Part shown: piece by piece, positions 9,292 through 20,445 of the stretch
Position numbering within the stretch: the first letter of the stretch is position 1
Layout: each line of letters starts with the position of its first letter
Assembly (NCBI GenBank): GCA_963678275.1
Contig: OY782765.1
Location: 3,472,001 to 3,536,000 of the forward strand
DNA: 64,000 bases
Direction: 5' to 3'
Source: G963677445 sp963678275
Lineage (GTDB): Bacteria; Bacteroidota; Ignavibacteria; Ignavibacteriales; Melioribacteraceae
Position numbers and translations under genes: made by a program
Notes under the pieces: model-generated
The model's database searches: none
What the model was told of the DNA's origin: nothing
The model's input: only the letters and a program-made list of their open reading frames with translations

Positions 9292-10513
9292 AACCTGGTA
9301 TCCAAATAGTGATTATTAAAAATATAAATTTAATCAAATGATCGTTAAGAGAGAAATATTCTGTGATCGCAGGGCCGCTCAGGCAGGGAAAGACCGGAAA
9401 TCAACAATGAGAGTTTCTCTTCCGGTATTAGAAAAAATGATTTCGTTACAAACCACCACGTTAAATACTGTTATTTTCTTTAATCCGCGGTAGTCTTTGT
9501 CTTTTAAATTGTTAATTGACCTCAACTTAAGTAAACATCATAATCGTAATCATAATCGTAATCGTAATCCCGCCCCCTCATGAAAAATGGACAACACAAT
9601 CGCCGTCACAAAACCAGCCATCTTAGTCATACTCTTATTCATAAACTGGCAGAGCAGGAGAAAAATTGCGAATTACGAATGACGAATTGGTTTTCCCCAG
9701 GTATTACCAATTAATTGTCATTCCGGTTTTTTGCGTCCTTTGCGAAAAGACCAGCCAAAGGCAGGCAGGCCGGAATCTAATGCCAAATTTTACTGGCAAT
9801 CAGATAAAAATAGAATTTAACTCAATACGGATTAATCCCCGTAATCCTGTTTTGAGTTTTTTTCGCAATCATCAAATAATCCCTTAGAACATACCGCCCG
9901 TTTGAATAAGGTTGATAAGGTTTAATATTGCCGGGTTATTATCTATGCTGCCAAGATTAAAATATCAGTAATAAGGTTTTTATTGAGCCATTTGTGGGAT
10001 TTTGTGTTTTGGTGATTTCGTGGCCTTTTCCCACCCAGGTAAGCGAAAAGCGAAATTATAAAAATCTGCGGTAGTCTTTGTCCTTTTAATTGTTCATTAC
10101 ATTTTGTCGTTTTGCGTATAATTTGACTTCTTACTTATTAATCAAAATCCTTTTTTTTAAATATGGTTTATTCGATTAATGGGTTAAACACAATATTCTG
10201 TCATAAATGACTATTCAGGAAGCTTTAATAAATAATTTCTTTCAGCGAAACAGAGTATGAATTATAATTTTTTAAAATAGTAATTTTTTTATATTAATTT
10301 TTCACTTTTTATCACGATAATAATGTTATTCTGGAGAAAGGAATAAGTAAAAAAAAGTTAAAAACACTTTGATAATGTCACTAAATAACTCTATCTTCCG
10401 GTTACTATTCCTATACCCGGCTTTTGACTCTTGGCGCTTCTTAAAATATATGCTCTCTTTTCTGATTTTGTTTTACGTAAGTTTTTAAAGTTTTCAAAAT
10501 TAATGGGGTAAAT
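9292..10513. repeat. Intergenic repeat island 3 and leader of the surface operon
   Basis: About 9300-9480 shows nothing recognisable. From about 9535 to 10150 there are degenerate repeat words: AATCGTAATCATAATCG hexamers, a CTGGCAGAGC word, GAATTACGAATGACG words in inverse orientation, an AATAAGGTTGATAAGG block (about 9910) and GGTGATTTCGTGGCC (about 10010). The last 350 bases (10160-10513) are very AT-rich and non-repetitive, and should contain the promoter and a long leader of the 2371-residue protein gene. I could not fix a -10/-35 pair with confidence. Confidence 0.7.
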
Positions 10514-13500
10514 ATGGTAAAAAAGGTACTTCTTTTTTTAATCCTTTCAGGATTTTTTTCTGTTATAACCTCCCAGACATTCCTTCTTGATCCTCCGAAA
10601 GGATATTTTCTCGATAACCCGACCCAGTTGAAACTTAAGCTGTTTTTCCCTCCGGAAGACAGTCTTATACTGGAATGGGGACAAAACGTAACAGGATTAA
10701 ATGCCGAACTTAAAATCGGCCAGACATCGGGCAATTACGATATTAAAACTATTCCTGTTACCGGACAAACTTTGCGAAGTAAACCGGGTATAAGCCCTTA
10801 TAATCTTTCTACCGGAAGATATTACGCTATTATCTCTAACTCCCAGCAAAATACCCTCAGCGGAATTCAAAACGATTTCAATAATAATCCGACAAACATT
10901 ATTTATACTAATGAAATCCAGTTTGTTGTTGAAGCGCAGACAGCTCCGGTTGCTCTCAGCCCTTCGGGTGTTATTGAAGAGGCTACTCCGGTATTTGAAT
11001 GGACTTCGGTGCCGGGTGTGCCGGCTTATTACCTCTTTGTTTCCAGCACTCCCTTTTCTGTTGTTACACTGCCCAATGGTGAAATAAGTGTGGAGGGAGC
11101 AAATATTATCTGGAATTTCCTAACCACGGAAACTTCGGTCCAATATGGTGAACCGGATCTGACATCACCTTATTATATTGAAGCGCCTCCCCTTATTCCC
11201 GGATTTGAGTATAACTATGCCATCCTTAATCTTTATGATGAGGATGATCTTTCTTTTACAAGCACTGTATTCGGCGGCGCCGTACAGTTTATCTATGAGG
11301 CCCCTGTTACACTCGATCCTCCCCAGCTTACAGCTCCGGCCGACAGTTCAATCTTTTATGGAGATGAATATATTTCCTTCCAGTGGGATGAGGTTGAAGA
11401 CGCTAACTCCTATACAATCTATCTCTACCAGAGAGTAACAACTTTTGCCGGTAACCAGCAGCAGATAGATATTCCAATATGGAATTCGACCACAACAAAT
11501 ACTTCAATCGAATATCCCGCTCTGACCACTCTTAATAAAGGAAATTATATCTGGTTTGTGGTCCCGAATGATATATCCGGCGCCGGAAACGCGAGTGAGA
11601 CATGGTTCTTCAGGTATGTTCTCGATGTGGGTAAGTTTGTTATTCAGGCCGTATCAACAGCAAACGGAACAAACTTTCTGAATTTTGAGGCGGAAGCTAA
11701 CTCGGTTTCAGGAGGTGTTTCCCCCGCCAATCCATATGTGGTTACAAATTCGCAGACATATACCGACAGCCTCGTTGTGGGAACATACGAATTTACAGGC
11801 AGTAAGCCGGGACATTTCGATTCCACTTTTACAGTGAATATTAACCAGGATGTGACAACATCAATTGTGCTTTACCTGCGTCCCTACCCGACTGTAATAT
11901 CAGGTGTGGTAAAAGACCAGGCCGGAGCGGGTGTTTCCTCGGCTAATATCCGCTTCGAAAATATTCTTACAAATGTAATTAAAAATACGACTTCGAATTC
12001 CCAGGGTAATTTCAGTCTCGCGCTGCCTAAGGGAACTTATAATATTCAGGCAAGCAAGGCAGGTTACCTCGCCTCTCAGGAAATTACCGTGACTGCCGAA
12101 ACCGATCAGTTGATACTTAGCGAGCCTCTTGTGCTCACCCTCGATAATACTTATATAAGCGGTAAGGTTTTTAATGATCTCAACCAGCCTGTGCAGCTCG
12201 CGTCGGTAAAAGCGCAAAGCGGGAATGTTGTCCAGCAGGTTACAACCGACGCCTCGGGCAACTATTCATTCACTCTCTCTTCGGGCGAATGGACCCTTAC
12301 TACAACAAAAACAGGATTTATTTCACCCGATCCCTCGGTCTATACCCTTGTGGCGGGTGATAATCTCCAGAATGAAAATTTCACCCTGATCCCAAAAGCC
12401 AACCAGGTTACGGGATTTGTATACAAAGTAACTACACAGGGACAAACACCCTTCCAGTCTGTTACGGTAACTGCCGTGCCCGGAAGCGGAACCCCGGTTA
12501 CTTCGGTAACAAGTTCGAGCGGGCAGTTCTCGCTCAGCCTCAGAAGCGGTTCATATACTATTTCAGCCGCTAAACAGGGTTATACAGCAAGTCAGCCGAT
12601 TCAGCTTACTCTCGGAGTTGGTCAGACAATCTCCGGCTTGAACTTTGAAATGACTGCCAATCCTTCCTCTATCGCCGGTTCGGTCACAAAATCTGACGGA
12701 ACGGCCCTGGGGGGAGTAACCGTTTATACCCTGAACGGAGAACAGACAACTACTCTGCCCAATGGCACCTATCAGCTTAGCGTAGCCGCGGGAACCCGGA
12801 CTGTAAACATCCAGAAGTCGGGTTATATATCACCTCAGCCTCTGACAATAAGTGTTTCGCCCGGTCAGAATCTGACCGGAATAGATTTTACCATGTCGGC
12901 AAATGCCGGAGTGATTACCGGAAAGGTAACCAGCCTCCAGCAGCCCCTTGTTAACGCGACCGTTAAGGCAATTCTCAATAATCAGACTGTAACGGCAACA
13001 ACCGGCTCAGACGGCAAATATTCAATCAGCGTTCAGCCGGGCACATATTCCCTTACAGCCTCAAAGTCAGGATTTGTAACCTCTGCTCCCCTTACATTAA
13101 CAATAGGCCCGGGGCAGCAGAGCGCTAACAACAATTTTAATCTCGTGGCCAATACGGCTGTGGTTCAGGGGACAATAACTAAAACCGGCGGGGCGCCTCT
13201 TACAAATGCCTCGATAGTGCTTAAAGAAACAAACGCTCCCGAAAACAGCTATTCCACAGTTTCAGGAGCCGGCGGCGCATACGCTGTAACTGTTACGGCG
13301 GGTAAAGCTTATGATATTGAAGTATCGAAAACAGGATATTCAGAATTCACCGGCGCGACCGGTACATTGCAGCCCGGCAGCAGCTCTACTGTTGACGCCA
13401 TACTGACACCCAATCCATCCTCGGTCAGCGGGAAAATATATAATAATCTGCAGCAGCTCATGGCTTCGGTTCAGGTGAAAATTTATGATTCGGGAAATAA

Positions 13501-16500
13501 CCTGGTTAAAACCCTCGTTACGGGAAGCCAGGGGAAATACAGCACCGGCCTTTCGGCAGGCAGCTATAAAATTAAATCTTCCGCCCCCGGACATCTTCCC
13601 GATTCAGCGCAGATCACTCTCCAGCTCGGACAGAACCTTACAGATATCACTCTTACACTTACCCAGAATTTCGCTTTCCTTTCAGGTATTGTGAAAGATC
13701 AGAATGGAGCCAGCCTCAACGGCGTTACCGTCAACCTGACTTCAGCCACCGGAGGCGCGACGGCGGTTACCGGAGCTTCAGGTAATTACGTGATTTCCGG
13801 ATTATATGGCGGCGCTTATAACGTAAGTATGACTAAACAAGGTTACGCGACTCAGAGCTTAACCGGCTATGTAATCGAGGATGGAGAATCAAAAGAACTC
13901 AACGGAACTCTTACCGAGCTGACAGGTTCTATTTCCGGAACGGTCAGTGATATAAACTCGGAAATGATTGAAGGCGCATCTGTCTTTTTCGAAAACAGCG
14001 CGACCGGGGAAACATTTAATAAAACAAGCGCGGCCGATGGGACTTTCAGTATTACCTCTCTCGACTTCGGAACTTATATAATACACGCCATAAAAACCGG
14101 GTATTCGGCTTCTTCCGAAAAATCGGCCACAATCTCTGTCTCCAGCCAGAACGCGACCGTCACCCTGAACGATATGGTTCCTCATAACGCGGTAATAGGG
14201 GGAGTAGTAAAAGATAATTACGGCAATTTTCTCGGTTCAGTTCAGGTGTCGGTTTCAGGCGCCCTGGGATCGGGAAGCGCGGTGACAAATACCTCAGGCG
14301 TCTTTTCCATAGGAGGACTCGCGCCCGGAACGTACCTGGTTAAAACCCTTCTCGATGGTTACTCCTCCGATGATATAAGCGTTAATGTGACGACACAGGC
14401 GGACCTGGAAATTACCATGCTTAAAAACTCCAGCTCTCTTTCCGGCACAGTCAAAGATGAAACCGGCCTGAGTCCCGGATTTACGGTACCCGTTTATGCT
14501 GTCACTGAATCACAACTTCTCTTCAGCGCGCAAAGTGATTTAAATGGTAATTTTGAAATAGATGATATCCCCTATAACACGGAATATCTCGTTTATACAG
14601 ATATTTTTAAGGAGGGATACAGTAACGACACAACAACAATATTTATTCCCGAAGGAGCTCCGACCGCGGGTCCCGTTAATCTTGTGCTGAGTCTTAATCA
14701 GTCGAGAATTAATGGTAATTGCGGTATCAGCGGAGCCGCGATTAAGATAACAAAAAACGGAACGGATGAAACCTACACAGTTACATCAGGTTCCGACGGC
14801 GATTATTCAAAATCATACCTGAAAGATGGCGGATATACTGTTACCCCCTCAAGAGAGGGTTATCAGTTTACCCCCTCCTCTCAGTCAGCCACATTACTTA
14901 TACGCGATACCGTTACGGTTGATTTTGACGCTGTTCCAAATATTGGAACAATGACGGTAGTAACCAAACTTTCCAACGGAACTCCTCTCGAGGAAGTAGC
15001 GGTTTCGGTGGTAAGCGCCGATGAATCAATCGTCCGGAACGGGTTTACAGGAGCCGATGGACGACTTGTTTTTGAAGAACTGCCTTCGGCCCAGTACCTT
15101 ATCCGACCTGTAAAGGAAAATTACACAGCCTCCCCTGAACAATCGCAGGTAACAATAACCGCGGGCGCCTCACTTACAGGAGAATTCACCTTTACCGAAA
15201 ACAACGCTTCTGTTTCAGGAACTGTTTACCGGCTGGATAATGGCAACAAAATAGCCTTCGCCGATATAAATGTTAAGCTTGTTTATAAAAATACCGGCCA
15301 GTCATTCTTCAGGACTTCGGGCGCTGCGGGAACATTTTCATTTGATAATATCCCTCCCGGCGATGTGCTGATTACAGGAATAAAAGGTGGTTTTATTTCA
15401 GATTCACTTGAATTCGCTGTACAGGCGGGACAAAGTTATCAGAAAGAGCTGACTATGCGCGCTTCGGTTGTTCACCTTGTCGGTGATGTATTCTACCGTT
15501 CAACTGCTATCGCCGGTGTTAATATTACCGCGACTTCAAGCTCGGCTTTTACCGAACAGACAAGTTCCGCCGGAAGATATATATTCCTGAATCTGCCCAT
15601 AAAACAGGGAGCGAACGACACAACAATATATTCAATCGCGATAAATGATCCTCTTTATCCCCCCCTCGGCCAGATAATCAGGATTCCCTCAACGGCGGCG
15701 GGCAATACTCTTACCCTTGAAAATTTTCTCCTGCCAAGCGGGAAAGTCACTCTCCGTTTTTCAGATGGTTACAGCAACATGCCGGGTGTTAAAGTAAGCT
15801 TTTCCAGACCGGATGGCTCCACAGAAACCGGTGTGACAACCAGTAACGGATTGTTTGTCAGCGACAGTAATCTGACCAGCGGAACTTACAAGGTAAGTCT
15901 TGAAAAACTGGGCTATCTGATTCCGGATGAACTTTCCAACAGGGTTGAGCTCGAAACCGACACTTCAAATCTCCGGCAGGATATTCTGCTGCCATTCACT
16001 TTTTCCCCCATCGACTCTGTTTTTGCCAATCAGCCTGCTGAAATTAAAGTCGGATTTACCTTCAGCGGAGTAAATGATCCGGCATATATTTATTACAGGC
16101 AGGAATCGGCGTTAAATTATTCCAAAATTCCCATGACGTTGGGAACAGGTGAATATACCGGTTCCATACCGGCTCTCTACAGTCTTGAAAAAATATACTA
16201 CTACGTTGAAGTAACCAGGGTAGCGGAAAATATAATTTATAAGTCTTCAGAATATTCCGCCATTCCTTTCGCCAGCGGAATACTTTCTTCTCTCTCACTT
16301 AAGCCAAAAATAAATGGTCTTATCCTGAGAAAAGATGATAACTACTCTGTTTCACTTACAATCAGGGATGGACTTAATGAATCGATGCTTGATGAATTTA
16401 CCGGCCCCTCACATTCGGGCGCTGTTAAATGGGAGGTCAGTGATCCCACAGGCATTGAAATTATCTATCCCGATTCGGATGATTCAACTTCTATTCAAAT

Positions 16501-17629
16501 GAACGCGCTCAAAGCGGGTAATTATTCCGTTAAAGTAACGACAACGCTTTACGGGGTCAGCCGTCTAAGAAGCGCGAATATTTCTGTCAGTGATATCCCC
16601 CTGAAAGAGCTGCTCGTAAAAGCGCCCGTTAGCAGGTTAAGCAACCGTTCAGATGGTGTGCAGCTCGGTTATTCCGGAGTGGATACCTTACTCAGGCCGA
16701 TCACCCTCGGCAATAGTGTCAACTGGACACTCGAACCGGCAGGAGCGGGATCAATTGACAACACCGGATTTTATTCCCCCGCCGATACTACTTTCATTGG
16801 CCTTCCCAGGTTTATCCTTACTGATAACCTCAGCGATAAATCAGCGGAAGCTCTGCTTACTGTTTATGCCGAGGTTTCTCCCGAAGATTTATTCACTCTC
16901 TCGGATAAAAAAGGAATGGAACTGGTGATTGAACCAGGTTCGGTACAGTTCCCCGTGGAAATATTCCTCGATAAAACAGCGATTGGTCCAACCAAAAAAC
17001 AATATACTCCGGTAGGACAAAGAACCACATATACTGTGTCCGACAATCTTTATAAATTCCAGTATAAAGCGAGTGTGGCACTTGCCGGCGACAGCCTTAT
17101 GAAAGCGGCCACACTTAATGTTCCGGTCGATAACTCTCTCCGGTTTTTTGAAGGAGAACGTTTTATCGGACGTTATGACGCGCTCACCAAAATGTGGTCA
17201 ATCTTCCCTGAAAACACTGAAGCGTTAACCGATGAACTCTCTCTTAACGCCTTCTATAAATTCGGGGAATATTCTGTCCTTAGTCAGAATGAACCACTGG
17301 GATTACAACATGTAGCGGTTCTTCCCTCTCCATTTTCGCCGCAGGTGGGCCCTGTAAGAATTGGTTATTTCCTGACTACGCCTGAGCGCCTGGCAAATGT
17401 TACAATCAAGGTATATAACGTCAGGGGAGAGCTTGTCCGAACAGTTCTCGATAATGACTACCAGACTTCGGGACGTTATGGAAGCCGCGCCGGAATAAAG
17501 GAAATTTTCTGGGACGGACTTACTGATGACGGTTATATGGCCCGCAACGGAAGATATATTATTTTAATCACCGCGAAAGATGGTACAGGTGAAAAAACTG
17601 AAAAAATACAAGTTGTTTTAATAAAGTAG
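10514..17629 (+). CDS. Giant secreted protein with ~16 carboxypeptidase-regulatory-like domains and FlgD-like tail
   Basis: This is a 2371-residue cell-surface protein. A signal peptide (cleavage near residue 20, VITS-Q) leads into two or three FN3/Ig-like domains (about 30-455). Then come about 16 tandem ~85-residue domains of the CarboxypepD_reg-like/CNA-B type (about 458-1830), each with an SGxVxD start, a G.YS..L..G.Y.....K.GY core and a final strand. An FN3-like and a BIG2-like Ig region follow (about 1835-2100). The last ~105 residues (PSPFSP..YNVRGELV..WDG.DDG..NGRY) form a FlgD-Ig/T9SS-like sorting domain. It has no catalytic motif, so the likely role is adhesion or scaffold. Nine bases separate it from the PorV/PorQ-like gene. 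Repeat units are diverged, which argues against recent expansion. Confidence 0.92.
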   Translation: MVKKVLLFLILSGFFSVITSQTFLLDPPKGYFLDNPTQLKLKLFFPPEDSLILEWGQNVTGLNAELKIGQTSGNYDIKTIPVTGQTLRSKPGISPYNLSTGRYYAIISNSQQNTLSGIQNDFNNNPTNIIYTNEIQFVVEAQTAPVALSPSGVIEEATPVFEWTSVPGVPAYYLFVSSTPFSVVTLPNGEISVEGANIIWNFLTTETSVQYGEPDLTSPYYIEAPPLIPGFEYNYAILNLYDEDDLSFTSTVFGGAVQFIYEAPVTLDPPQLTAPADSSIFYGDEYISFQWDEVEDANSYTIYLYQRVTTFAGNQQQIDIPIWNSTTTNTSIEYPALTTLNKGNYIWFVVPNDISGAGNASETWFFRYVLDVGKFVIQAVSTANGTNFLNFEAEANSVSGGVSPANPYVVTNSQTYTDSLVVGTYEFTGSKPGHFDSTFTVNINQDVTTSIVLYLRPYPTVISGVVKDQAGAGVSSANIRFENILTNVIKNTTSNSQGNFSLALPKGTYNIQASKAGYLASQEITVTAETDQLILSEPLVLTLDNTYISGKVFNDLNQPVQLASVKAQSGNVVQQVTTDASGNYSFTLSSGEWTLTTTKTGFISPDPSVYTLVAGDNLQNENFTLIPKANQVTGFVYKVTTQGQTPFQSVTVTAVPGSGTPVTSVTSSSGQFSLSLRSGSYTISAAKQGYTASQPIQLTLGVGQTISGLNFEMTANPSSIAGSVTKSDGTALGGVTVYTLNGEQTTTLPNGTYQLSVAAGTRTVNIQKSGYISPQPLTISVSPGQNLTGIDFTMSANAGVITGKVTSLQQPLVNATVKAILNNQTVTATTGSDGKYSISVQPGTYSLTASKSGFVTSAPLTLTIGPGQQSANNNFNLVANTAVVQGTITKTGGAPLTNASIVLKETNAPENSYSTVSGAGGAYAVTVTAGKAYDIEVSKTGYSEFTGATGTLQPGSSSTVDAILTPNPSSVSGKIYNNLQQLMASVQVKIYDSGNNLVKTLVTGSQGKYSTGLSAGSYKIKSSAPGHLPDSAQITLQLGQNLTDITLTLTQNFAFLSGIVKDQNGASLNGVTVNLTSATGGATAVTGASGNYVISGLYGGAYNVSMTKQGYATQSLTGYVIEDGESKELNGTLTELTGSISGTVSDINSEMIEGASVFFENSATGETFNKTSAADGTFSITSLDFGTYIIHAIKTGYSASSEKSATISVSSQNATVTLNDMVPHNAVIGGVVKDNYGNFLGSVQVSVSGALGSGSAVTNTSGVFSIGGLAPGTYLVKTLLDGYSSDDISVNVTTQADLEITMLKNSSSLSGTVKDETGLSPGFTVPVYAVTESQLLFSAQSDLNGNFEIDDIPYNTEYLVYTDIFKEGYSNDTTTIFIPEGAPTAGPVNLVLSLNQSRINGNCGISGAAIKITKNGTDETYTVTSGSDGDYSKSYLKDGGYTVTPSREGYQFTPSSQSATLLIRDTVTVDFDAVPNIGTMTVVTKLSNGTPLEEVAVSVVSADESIVRNGFTGADGRLVFEELPSAQYLIRPVKENYTASPEQSQVTITAGASLTGEFTFTENNASVSGTVYRLDNGNKIAFADINVKLVYKNTGQSFFRTSGAAGTFSFDNIPPGDVLITGIKGGFISDSLEFAVQAGQSYQKELTMRASVVHLVGDVFYRSTAIAGVNITATSSSAFTEQTSSAGRYIFLNLPIKQGANDTTIYSIAINDPLYPPLGQIIRIPSTAAGNTLTLENFLLPSGKVTLRFSDGYSNMPGVKVSFSRPDGSTETGVTTSNGLFVSDSNLTSGTYKVSLEKLGYLIPDELSNRVELETDTSNLRQDILLPFTFSPIDSVFANQPAEIKVGFTFSGVNDPAYIYYRQESALNYSKIPMTLGTGEYTGSIPALYSLEKIYYYVEVTRVAENIIYKSSEYSAIPFASGILSSLSLKPKINGLILRKDDNYSVSLTIRDGLNESMLDEFTGPSHSGAVKWEVSDPTGIEIIYPDSDDSTSIQMNALKAGNYSVKVTTTLYGVSRLRSANISVSDIPLKELLVKAPVSRLSNRSDGVQLGYSGVDTLLRPITLGNSVNWTLEPAGAGSIDNTGFYSPADTTFIGLPRFILTDNLSDKSAEALLTVYAEVSPEDLFTLSDKKGMELVIEPGSVQFPVEIFLDKTAIGPTKKQYTPVGQRTTYTVSDNLYKFQYKASVALAGDSLMKAATLNVPVDNSLRFFEGERFIGRYDALTKMWSIFPENTEALTDELSLNAFYKFGEYSVLSQNEPLGLQHVAVLPSPFSPQVGPVRIGYFLTTPERLANVTIKVYNVRGELVRTVLDNDYQTSGRYGSRAGIKEIFWDGLTDDGYMARNGRYIILITAKDGTGEKTEKIQVVLIK

Positions 17630-17637
17630 GTGTAGAG

Positions 17638-18615
17638 ATGAAAAAAACAGCAAAAATTTTATTACTGCTGCTGCTTCCGGTTTGGAGCCTGACCATTGCC
17701 CAGGATCTTTCCGGGATTCCGGGAGTATTCGCAGATATAGGATTCGGAGCGCGCCCCGTGGGAATGGGGGGCGCTTATGTCGGGCTTGCCAGTGATGTCC
17801 ATAGTGTGATATGGAACCCTGCCGGGCTTGCCGAACAAAAAACAAAGCAGGCGGCATTTACTTATACAAATCAGCTCGATATTGTCGACTATCATTATTT
17901 CGCGGTAAGTTACCCCCTGAATAATGATAAAGCGCTCGGGGTGGCCATTATCTCAGCCGGTGATGAAGCCCTGAGGGAATGGACTCTGCAGGCCGCCTAC
18001 GCGAGGAAAATCTGGGGCTTCAGCCTGGGTGTGGCGCTTAAATTGCGTTACGCTTCATTCGGCAATAATACCCTCAGCCCTGATGATCTGATAATATTTG
18101 AACCTGATGAAATTGAGGAAGGAATAAGCAACCAGGTTTATGGTGAAGCGCCCGGCTTCGGTTTTGATATTGGGTTTTTATATGATGTCACCGATAAAAT
18201 GAAGCTCGGTGTTATGCTGCGGGATATCTATTCTCCCGTAATGTGGGATTCAAAAACCAATAATGAGCTGAAACCGGCCAAGGGAAGCTACACCGAAACA
18301 GTTCCTTTCGAGGCAATCATCGGCGCGTCATTCCGCGCAATTCCCCAGCTTGTTTTCGCCGGCGATTTCAGCCCCGCGCTTTATCCCGACGCCAATGGTA
18401 AATTCAGCGCCGGAATGGAGGCAAAACTTTTTAATGTGCTAATGCTAAGGGCCGGCACACAATATTATATCAATAACGAAGATGATGAAAAATTTGTGAT
18501 CGGAACCGGCCTCGACATGAGAGTAATCAAAGACCTGGGTGTGCTCATCGATTTTGCCTATACCTTTGAAGAAATAGATAATTCACTGCGCTTCTCACTC
18601 GGAATAGAATTTTAG
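17638..18615 (+). CDS. PorV/PorQ-family outer-membrane barrel
   Basis: The protein has 325 residues with a signal peptide ending TIA-Q (about 21). The mature N-terminus, with FADIGFGARPVGMGGAY then WNPAGLA, is the hallmark of the PorV/PorQ and UPF0164 families: FadL-like 14-stranded barrels that act as shuttle or attachment factors for type IX secretion. The rest alternates amphipathic strands and ends in an aromatic residue (SLGIEF), typical of outer-membrane barrels. It is the second gene of the surface operon, starting nine bases after the giant protein, so it is a natural candidate to bring that protein to the surface. The link is inferred from order only; many genomes in this group carry several paralogues. 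Confidence 0.88.
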   Translation: MKKTAKILLLLLLPVWSLTIAQDLSGIPGVFADIGFGARPVGMGGAYVGLASDVHSVIWNPAGLAEQKTKQAAFTYTNQLDIVDYHYFAVSYPLNNDKALGVAIISAGDEALREWTLQAAYARKIWGFSLGVALKLRYASFGNNTLSPDDLIIFEPDEIEEGISNQVYGEAPGFGFDIGFLYDVTDKMKLGVMLRDIYSPVMWDSKTNNELKPAKGSYTETVPFEAIIGASFRAIPQLVFAGDFSPALYPDANGKFSAGMEAKLFNVLMLRAGTQYYINNEDDEKFVIGTGLDMRVIKDLGVLIDFAYTFEEIDNSLRFSLGIEF

Positions 18616-18625
18616 GAGGAGAAAA

Positions 18626-20293
18626 ATGAAGAAAAAAATAATATATATTTTATGTTTTCTTACTATCTCAGCGTATAATCTCCTCGCCCAGGCAGTGGAT
18701 GACACACCTGTTATGCAGCATTGGGTAGGGGGAACGCTCGACTTTAAATTTCTTGTGCAATCCAACGCGTCCGGGCCCCTTTTCGGAACAAGCTCTTTCG
18801 GAGGAGTTATCAGCCCGAGTGTAAATTACGGAGCCACCGGGGTATTCAGCAACCCGGCCGAGCTTGCTTTCCTTAAATCCTCAAATCTTATGCTCGACCT
18901 CAGAATACCGGTCCGCACCAGCAATCTCGGAATAAGTGATAATTCCCTTATTTCCGAAGCTGATCTGGAGAAAAATACCGATTCATTCCTTGAGGATGAT
19001 AAGGCTTTTATTTTTGAGGATGGCACCTTTCGCTCAGATACAAAACTAAACGCTCTCGATATCGGGCAGACTGGTGGAATAGGTTCTTTCGCCGCGGCTA
19101 TTCCCTTTACCGAAAAACTGGTTCTTGGTTTCGGCTTTTCTTTTCCTGTCGATCTTTCATTCGGGACTATGATAAACGGAATTTCAACCGCCCTTAAAAC
19201 CACCAAGCAGATAGGCAATAATAAAACTCCTATTGATTTCCTGCTCAATACAAATGTTTATATGGATTTTAAACTTAATATGAGCAATATCGCTTTTTCG
19301 GCAGCTTATGAAATTTATCAAAGTGAAAGAGCCCATCTGACAACAGGACTTACTGTAAACTGGCTCAACGCGGAAAATAATGTCCGCTTCGGAATGGCTA
19401 CAGATGGAATGATGGTTATAAGCAATTCAAGCGAATACTATTTTAATGATCCCACAGATGAAAGCATTGACTTTGAAGCGGGTGAAACAAACGCTTTTTA
19501 TTTCAGAGCGGGGGGTAATTATAAAGCTTCCGCCGCCGGTGTCCGGTTCGGGCTGTATTATCATCACAAAGCAATTCCCTGGCTGAAGCTCTCACTTGTT
19601 TATAATCATATCCCTGAGATGAAGCTTACCGATAACGACGCTTTTTCCGAGACCTACCAGCCTAAATTTCTTACAGGCAGGCCGATGGGTGAAAAGGAGG
19701 ACGCTCTCGATATTATAATCGATTCGCTCGATATCACACGCCCTAACCTTACAGTATCAAAAAATAATGAAATCGGCGATGAAGTGATCATTTCCATTCC
19801 CTCCTCACTTACTTTCGGATTTGACGCGAATATGGGAAAACATACTTTCGCCCTTAATATTGTCTCTTATTCTAATGAATTTTCCTATAAATTCTCAAAT
19901 TATAAACTTGGCAAAAAACCTTCGATGGGTGTTTCGGCGGGTCTCGATCTTGTATTCCCCGATAAAATTCAGGGGGCGGGATGGCTTACTCTTCCCATCA
20001 GGCTCTTTTATCTCGATTTTGACGGTCTTCTGATGCAGGCTTTCAGTTCATCGACAGGCTACAAAGATCCTCATTTCAGAATAGGAGGAGGACTTATAAC
20101 CGGCGACGGCATTGCCGAAGGTATAGCCGATGAACAGCAGCGGGAAGATTTAAGAGCGGGACTTGACATTCCCCTGCTGACAGGTGTGGCAATCGAACGA
20201 CAATATACAATTCTTGAGAAACTCCGTGTCAGGGCGCTCGTCTGGGGTTTCCCCGAAGTTTTCCTCCGGTTTTCTTTTGGCTATAGTTTATAA
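18626..20293 (+). CDS. Predicted outer-membrane beta-barrel protein
   Basis: This is a 555-residue exported protein with a signal peptide ending LLAQA (about 21-23) and an excellent AGGAGGAG ribosome-binding site. The mature N-terminus repeats the theme of its neighbour (GATGVFSNPAELAF resembles the NPA motif of PorV/FadL-like proteins). The body is rich in alternating strands such as LTTGLTVNWLNAENNVRF and the C-terminus is LRFSFGYSL. I infer a large barrel, possibly DUF5723-like. It is the third and last gene of the surface operon, ten bases after the PorV/PorQ-like gene, and may be a structural partner of the giant protein. Exact function is unknown. Confidence 0.75.
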   Translation: MKKKIIYILCFLTISAYNLLAQAVDDTPVMQHWVGGTLDFKFLVQSNASGPLFGTSSFGGVISPSVNYGATGVFSNPAELAFLKSSNLMLDLRIPVRTSNLGISDNSLISEADLEKNTDSFLEDDKAFIFEDGTFRSDTKLNALDIGQTGGIGSFAAAIPFTEKLVLGFGFSFPVDLSFGTMINGISTALKTTKQIGNNKTPIDFLLNTNVYMDFKLNMSNIAFSAAYEIYQSERAHLTTGLTVNWLNAENNVRFGMATDGMMVISNSSEYYFNDPTDESIDFEAGETNAFYFRAGGNYKASAAGVRFGLYYHHKAIPWLKLSLVYNHIPEMKLTDNDAFSETYQPKFLTGRPMGEKEDALDIIIDSLDITRPNLTVSKNNEIGDEVIISIPSSLTFGFDANMGKHTFALNIVSYSNEFSYKFSNYKLGKKPSMGVSAGLDLVFPDKIQGAGWLTLPIRLFYLDFDGLLMQAFSSSTGYKDPHFRIGGGLITGDGIAEGIADEQQREDLRAGLDIPLLTGVAIERQYTILEKLRVRALVWGFPEVFLRFSFGYSL

Positions 20294-20445
20294 AATATTG
20301 CTGCCCGGCCTTTCGAAAAAGAAAGCGCCAGAATTTGATTTTTCCCAGCCTCCTCCTGAGCGTCAGGGGGCGGTTGGGATGCTTATATCGCTCTTCATTC
20401 GTTAATCCCGAAATTTAATATAAAGTTAAATATGATAATTGAAGC

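Noticed and set aside
10441..10734. Minus-strand 97-codon frame across the start of the giant gene
   Set aside because: It is a shadow of the signal-peptide region and leader, with no homology signs.
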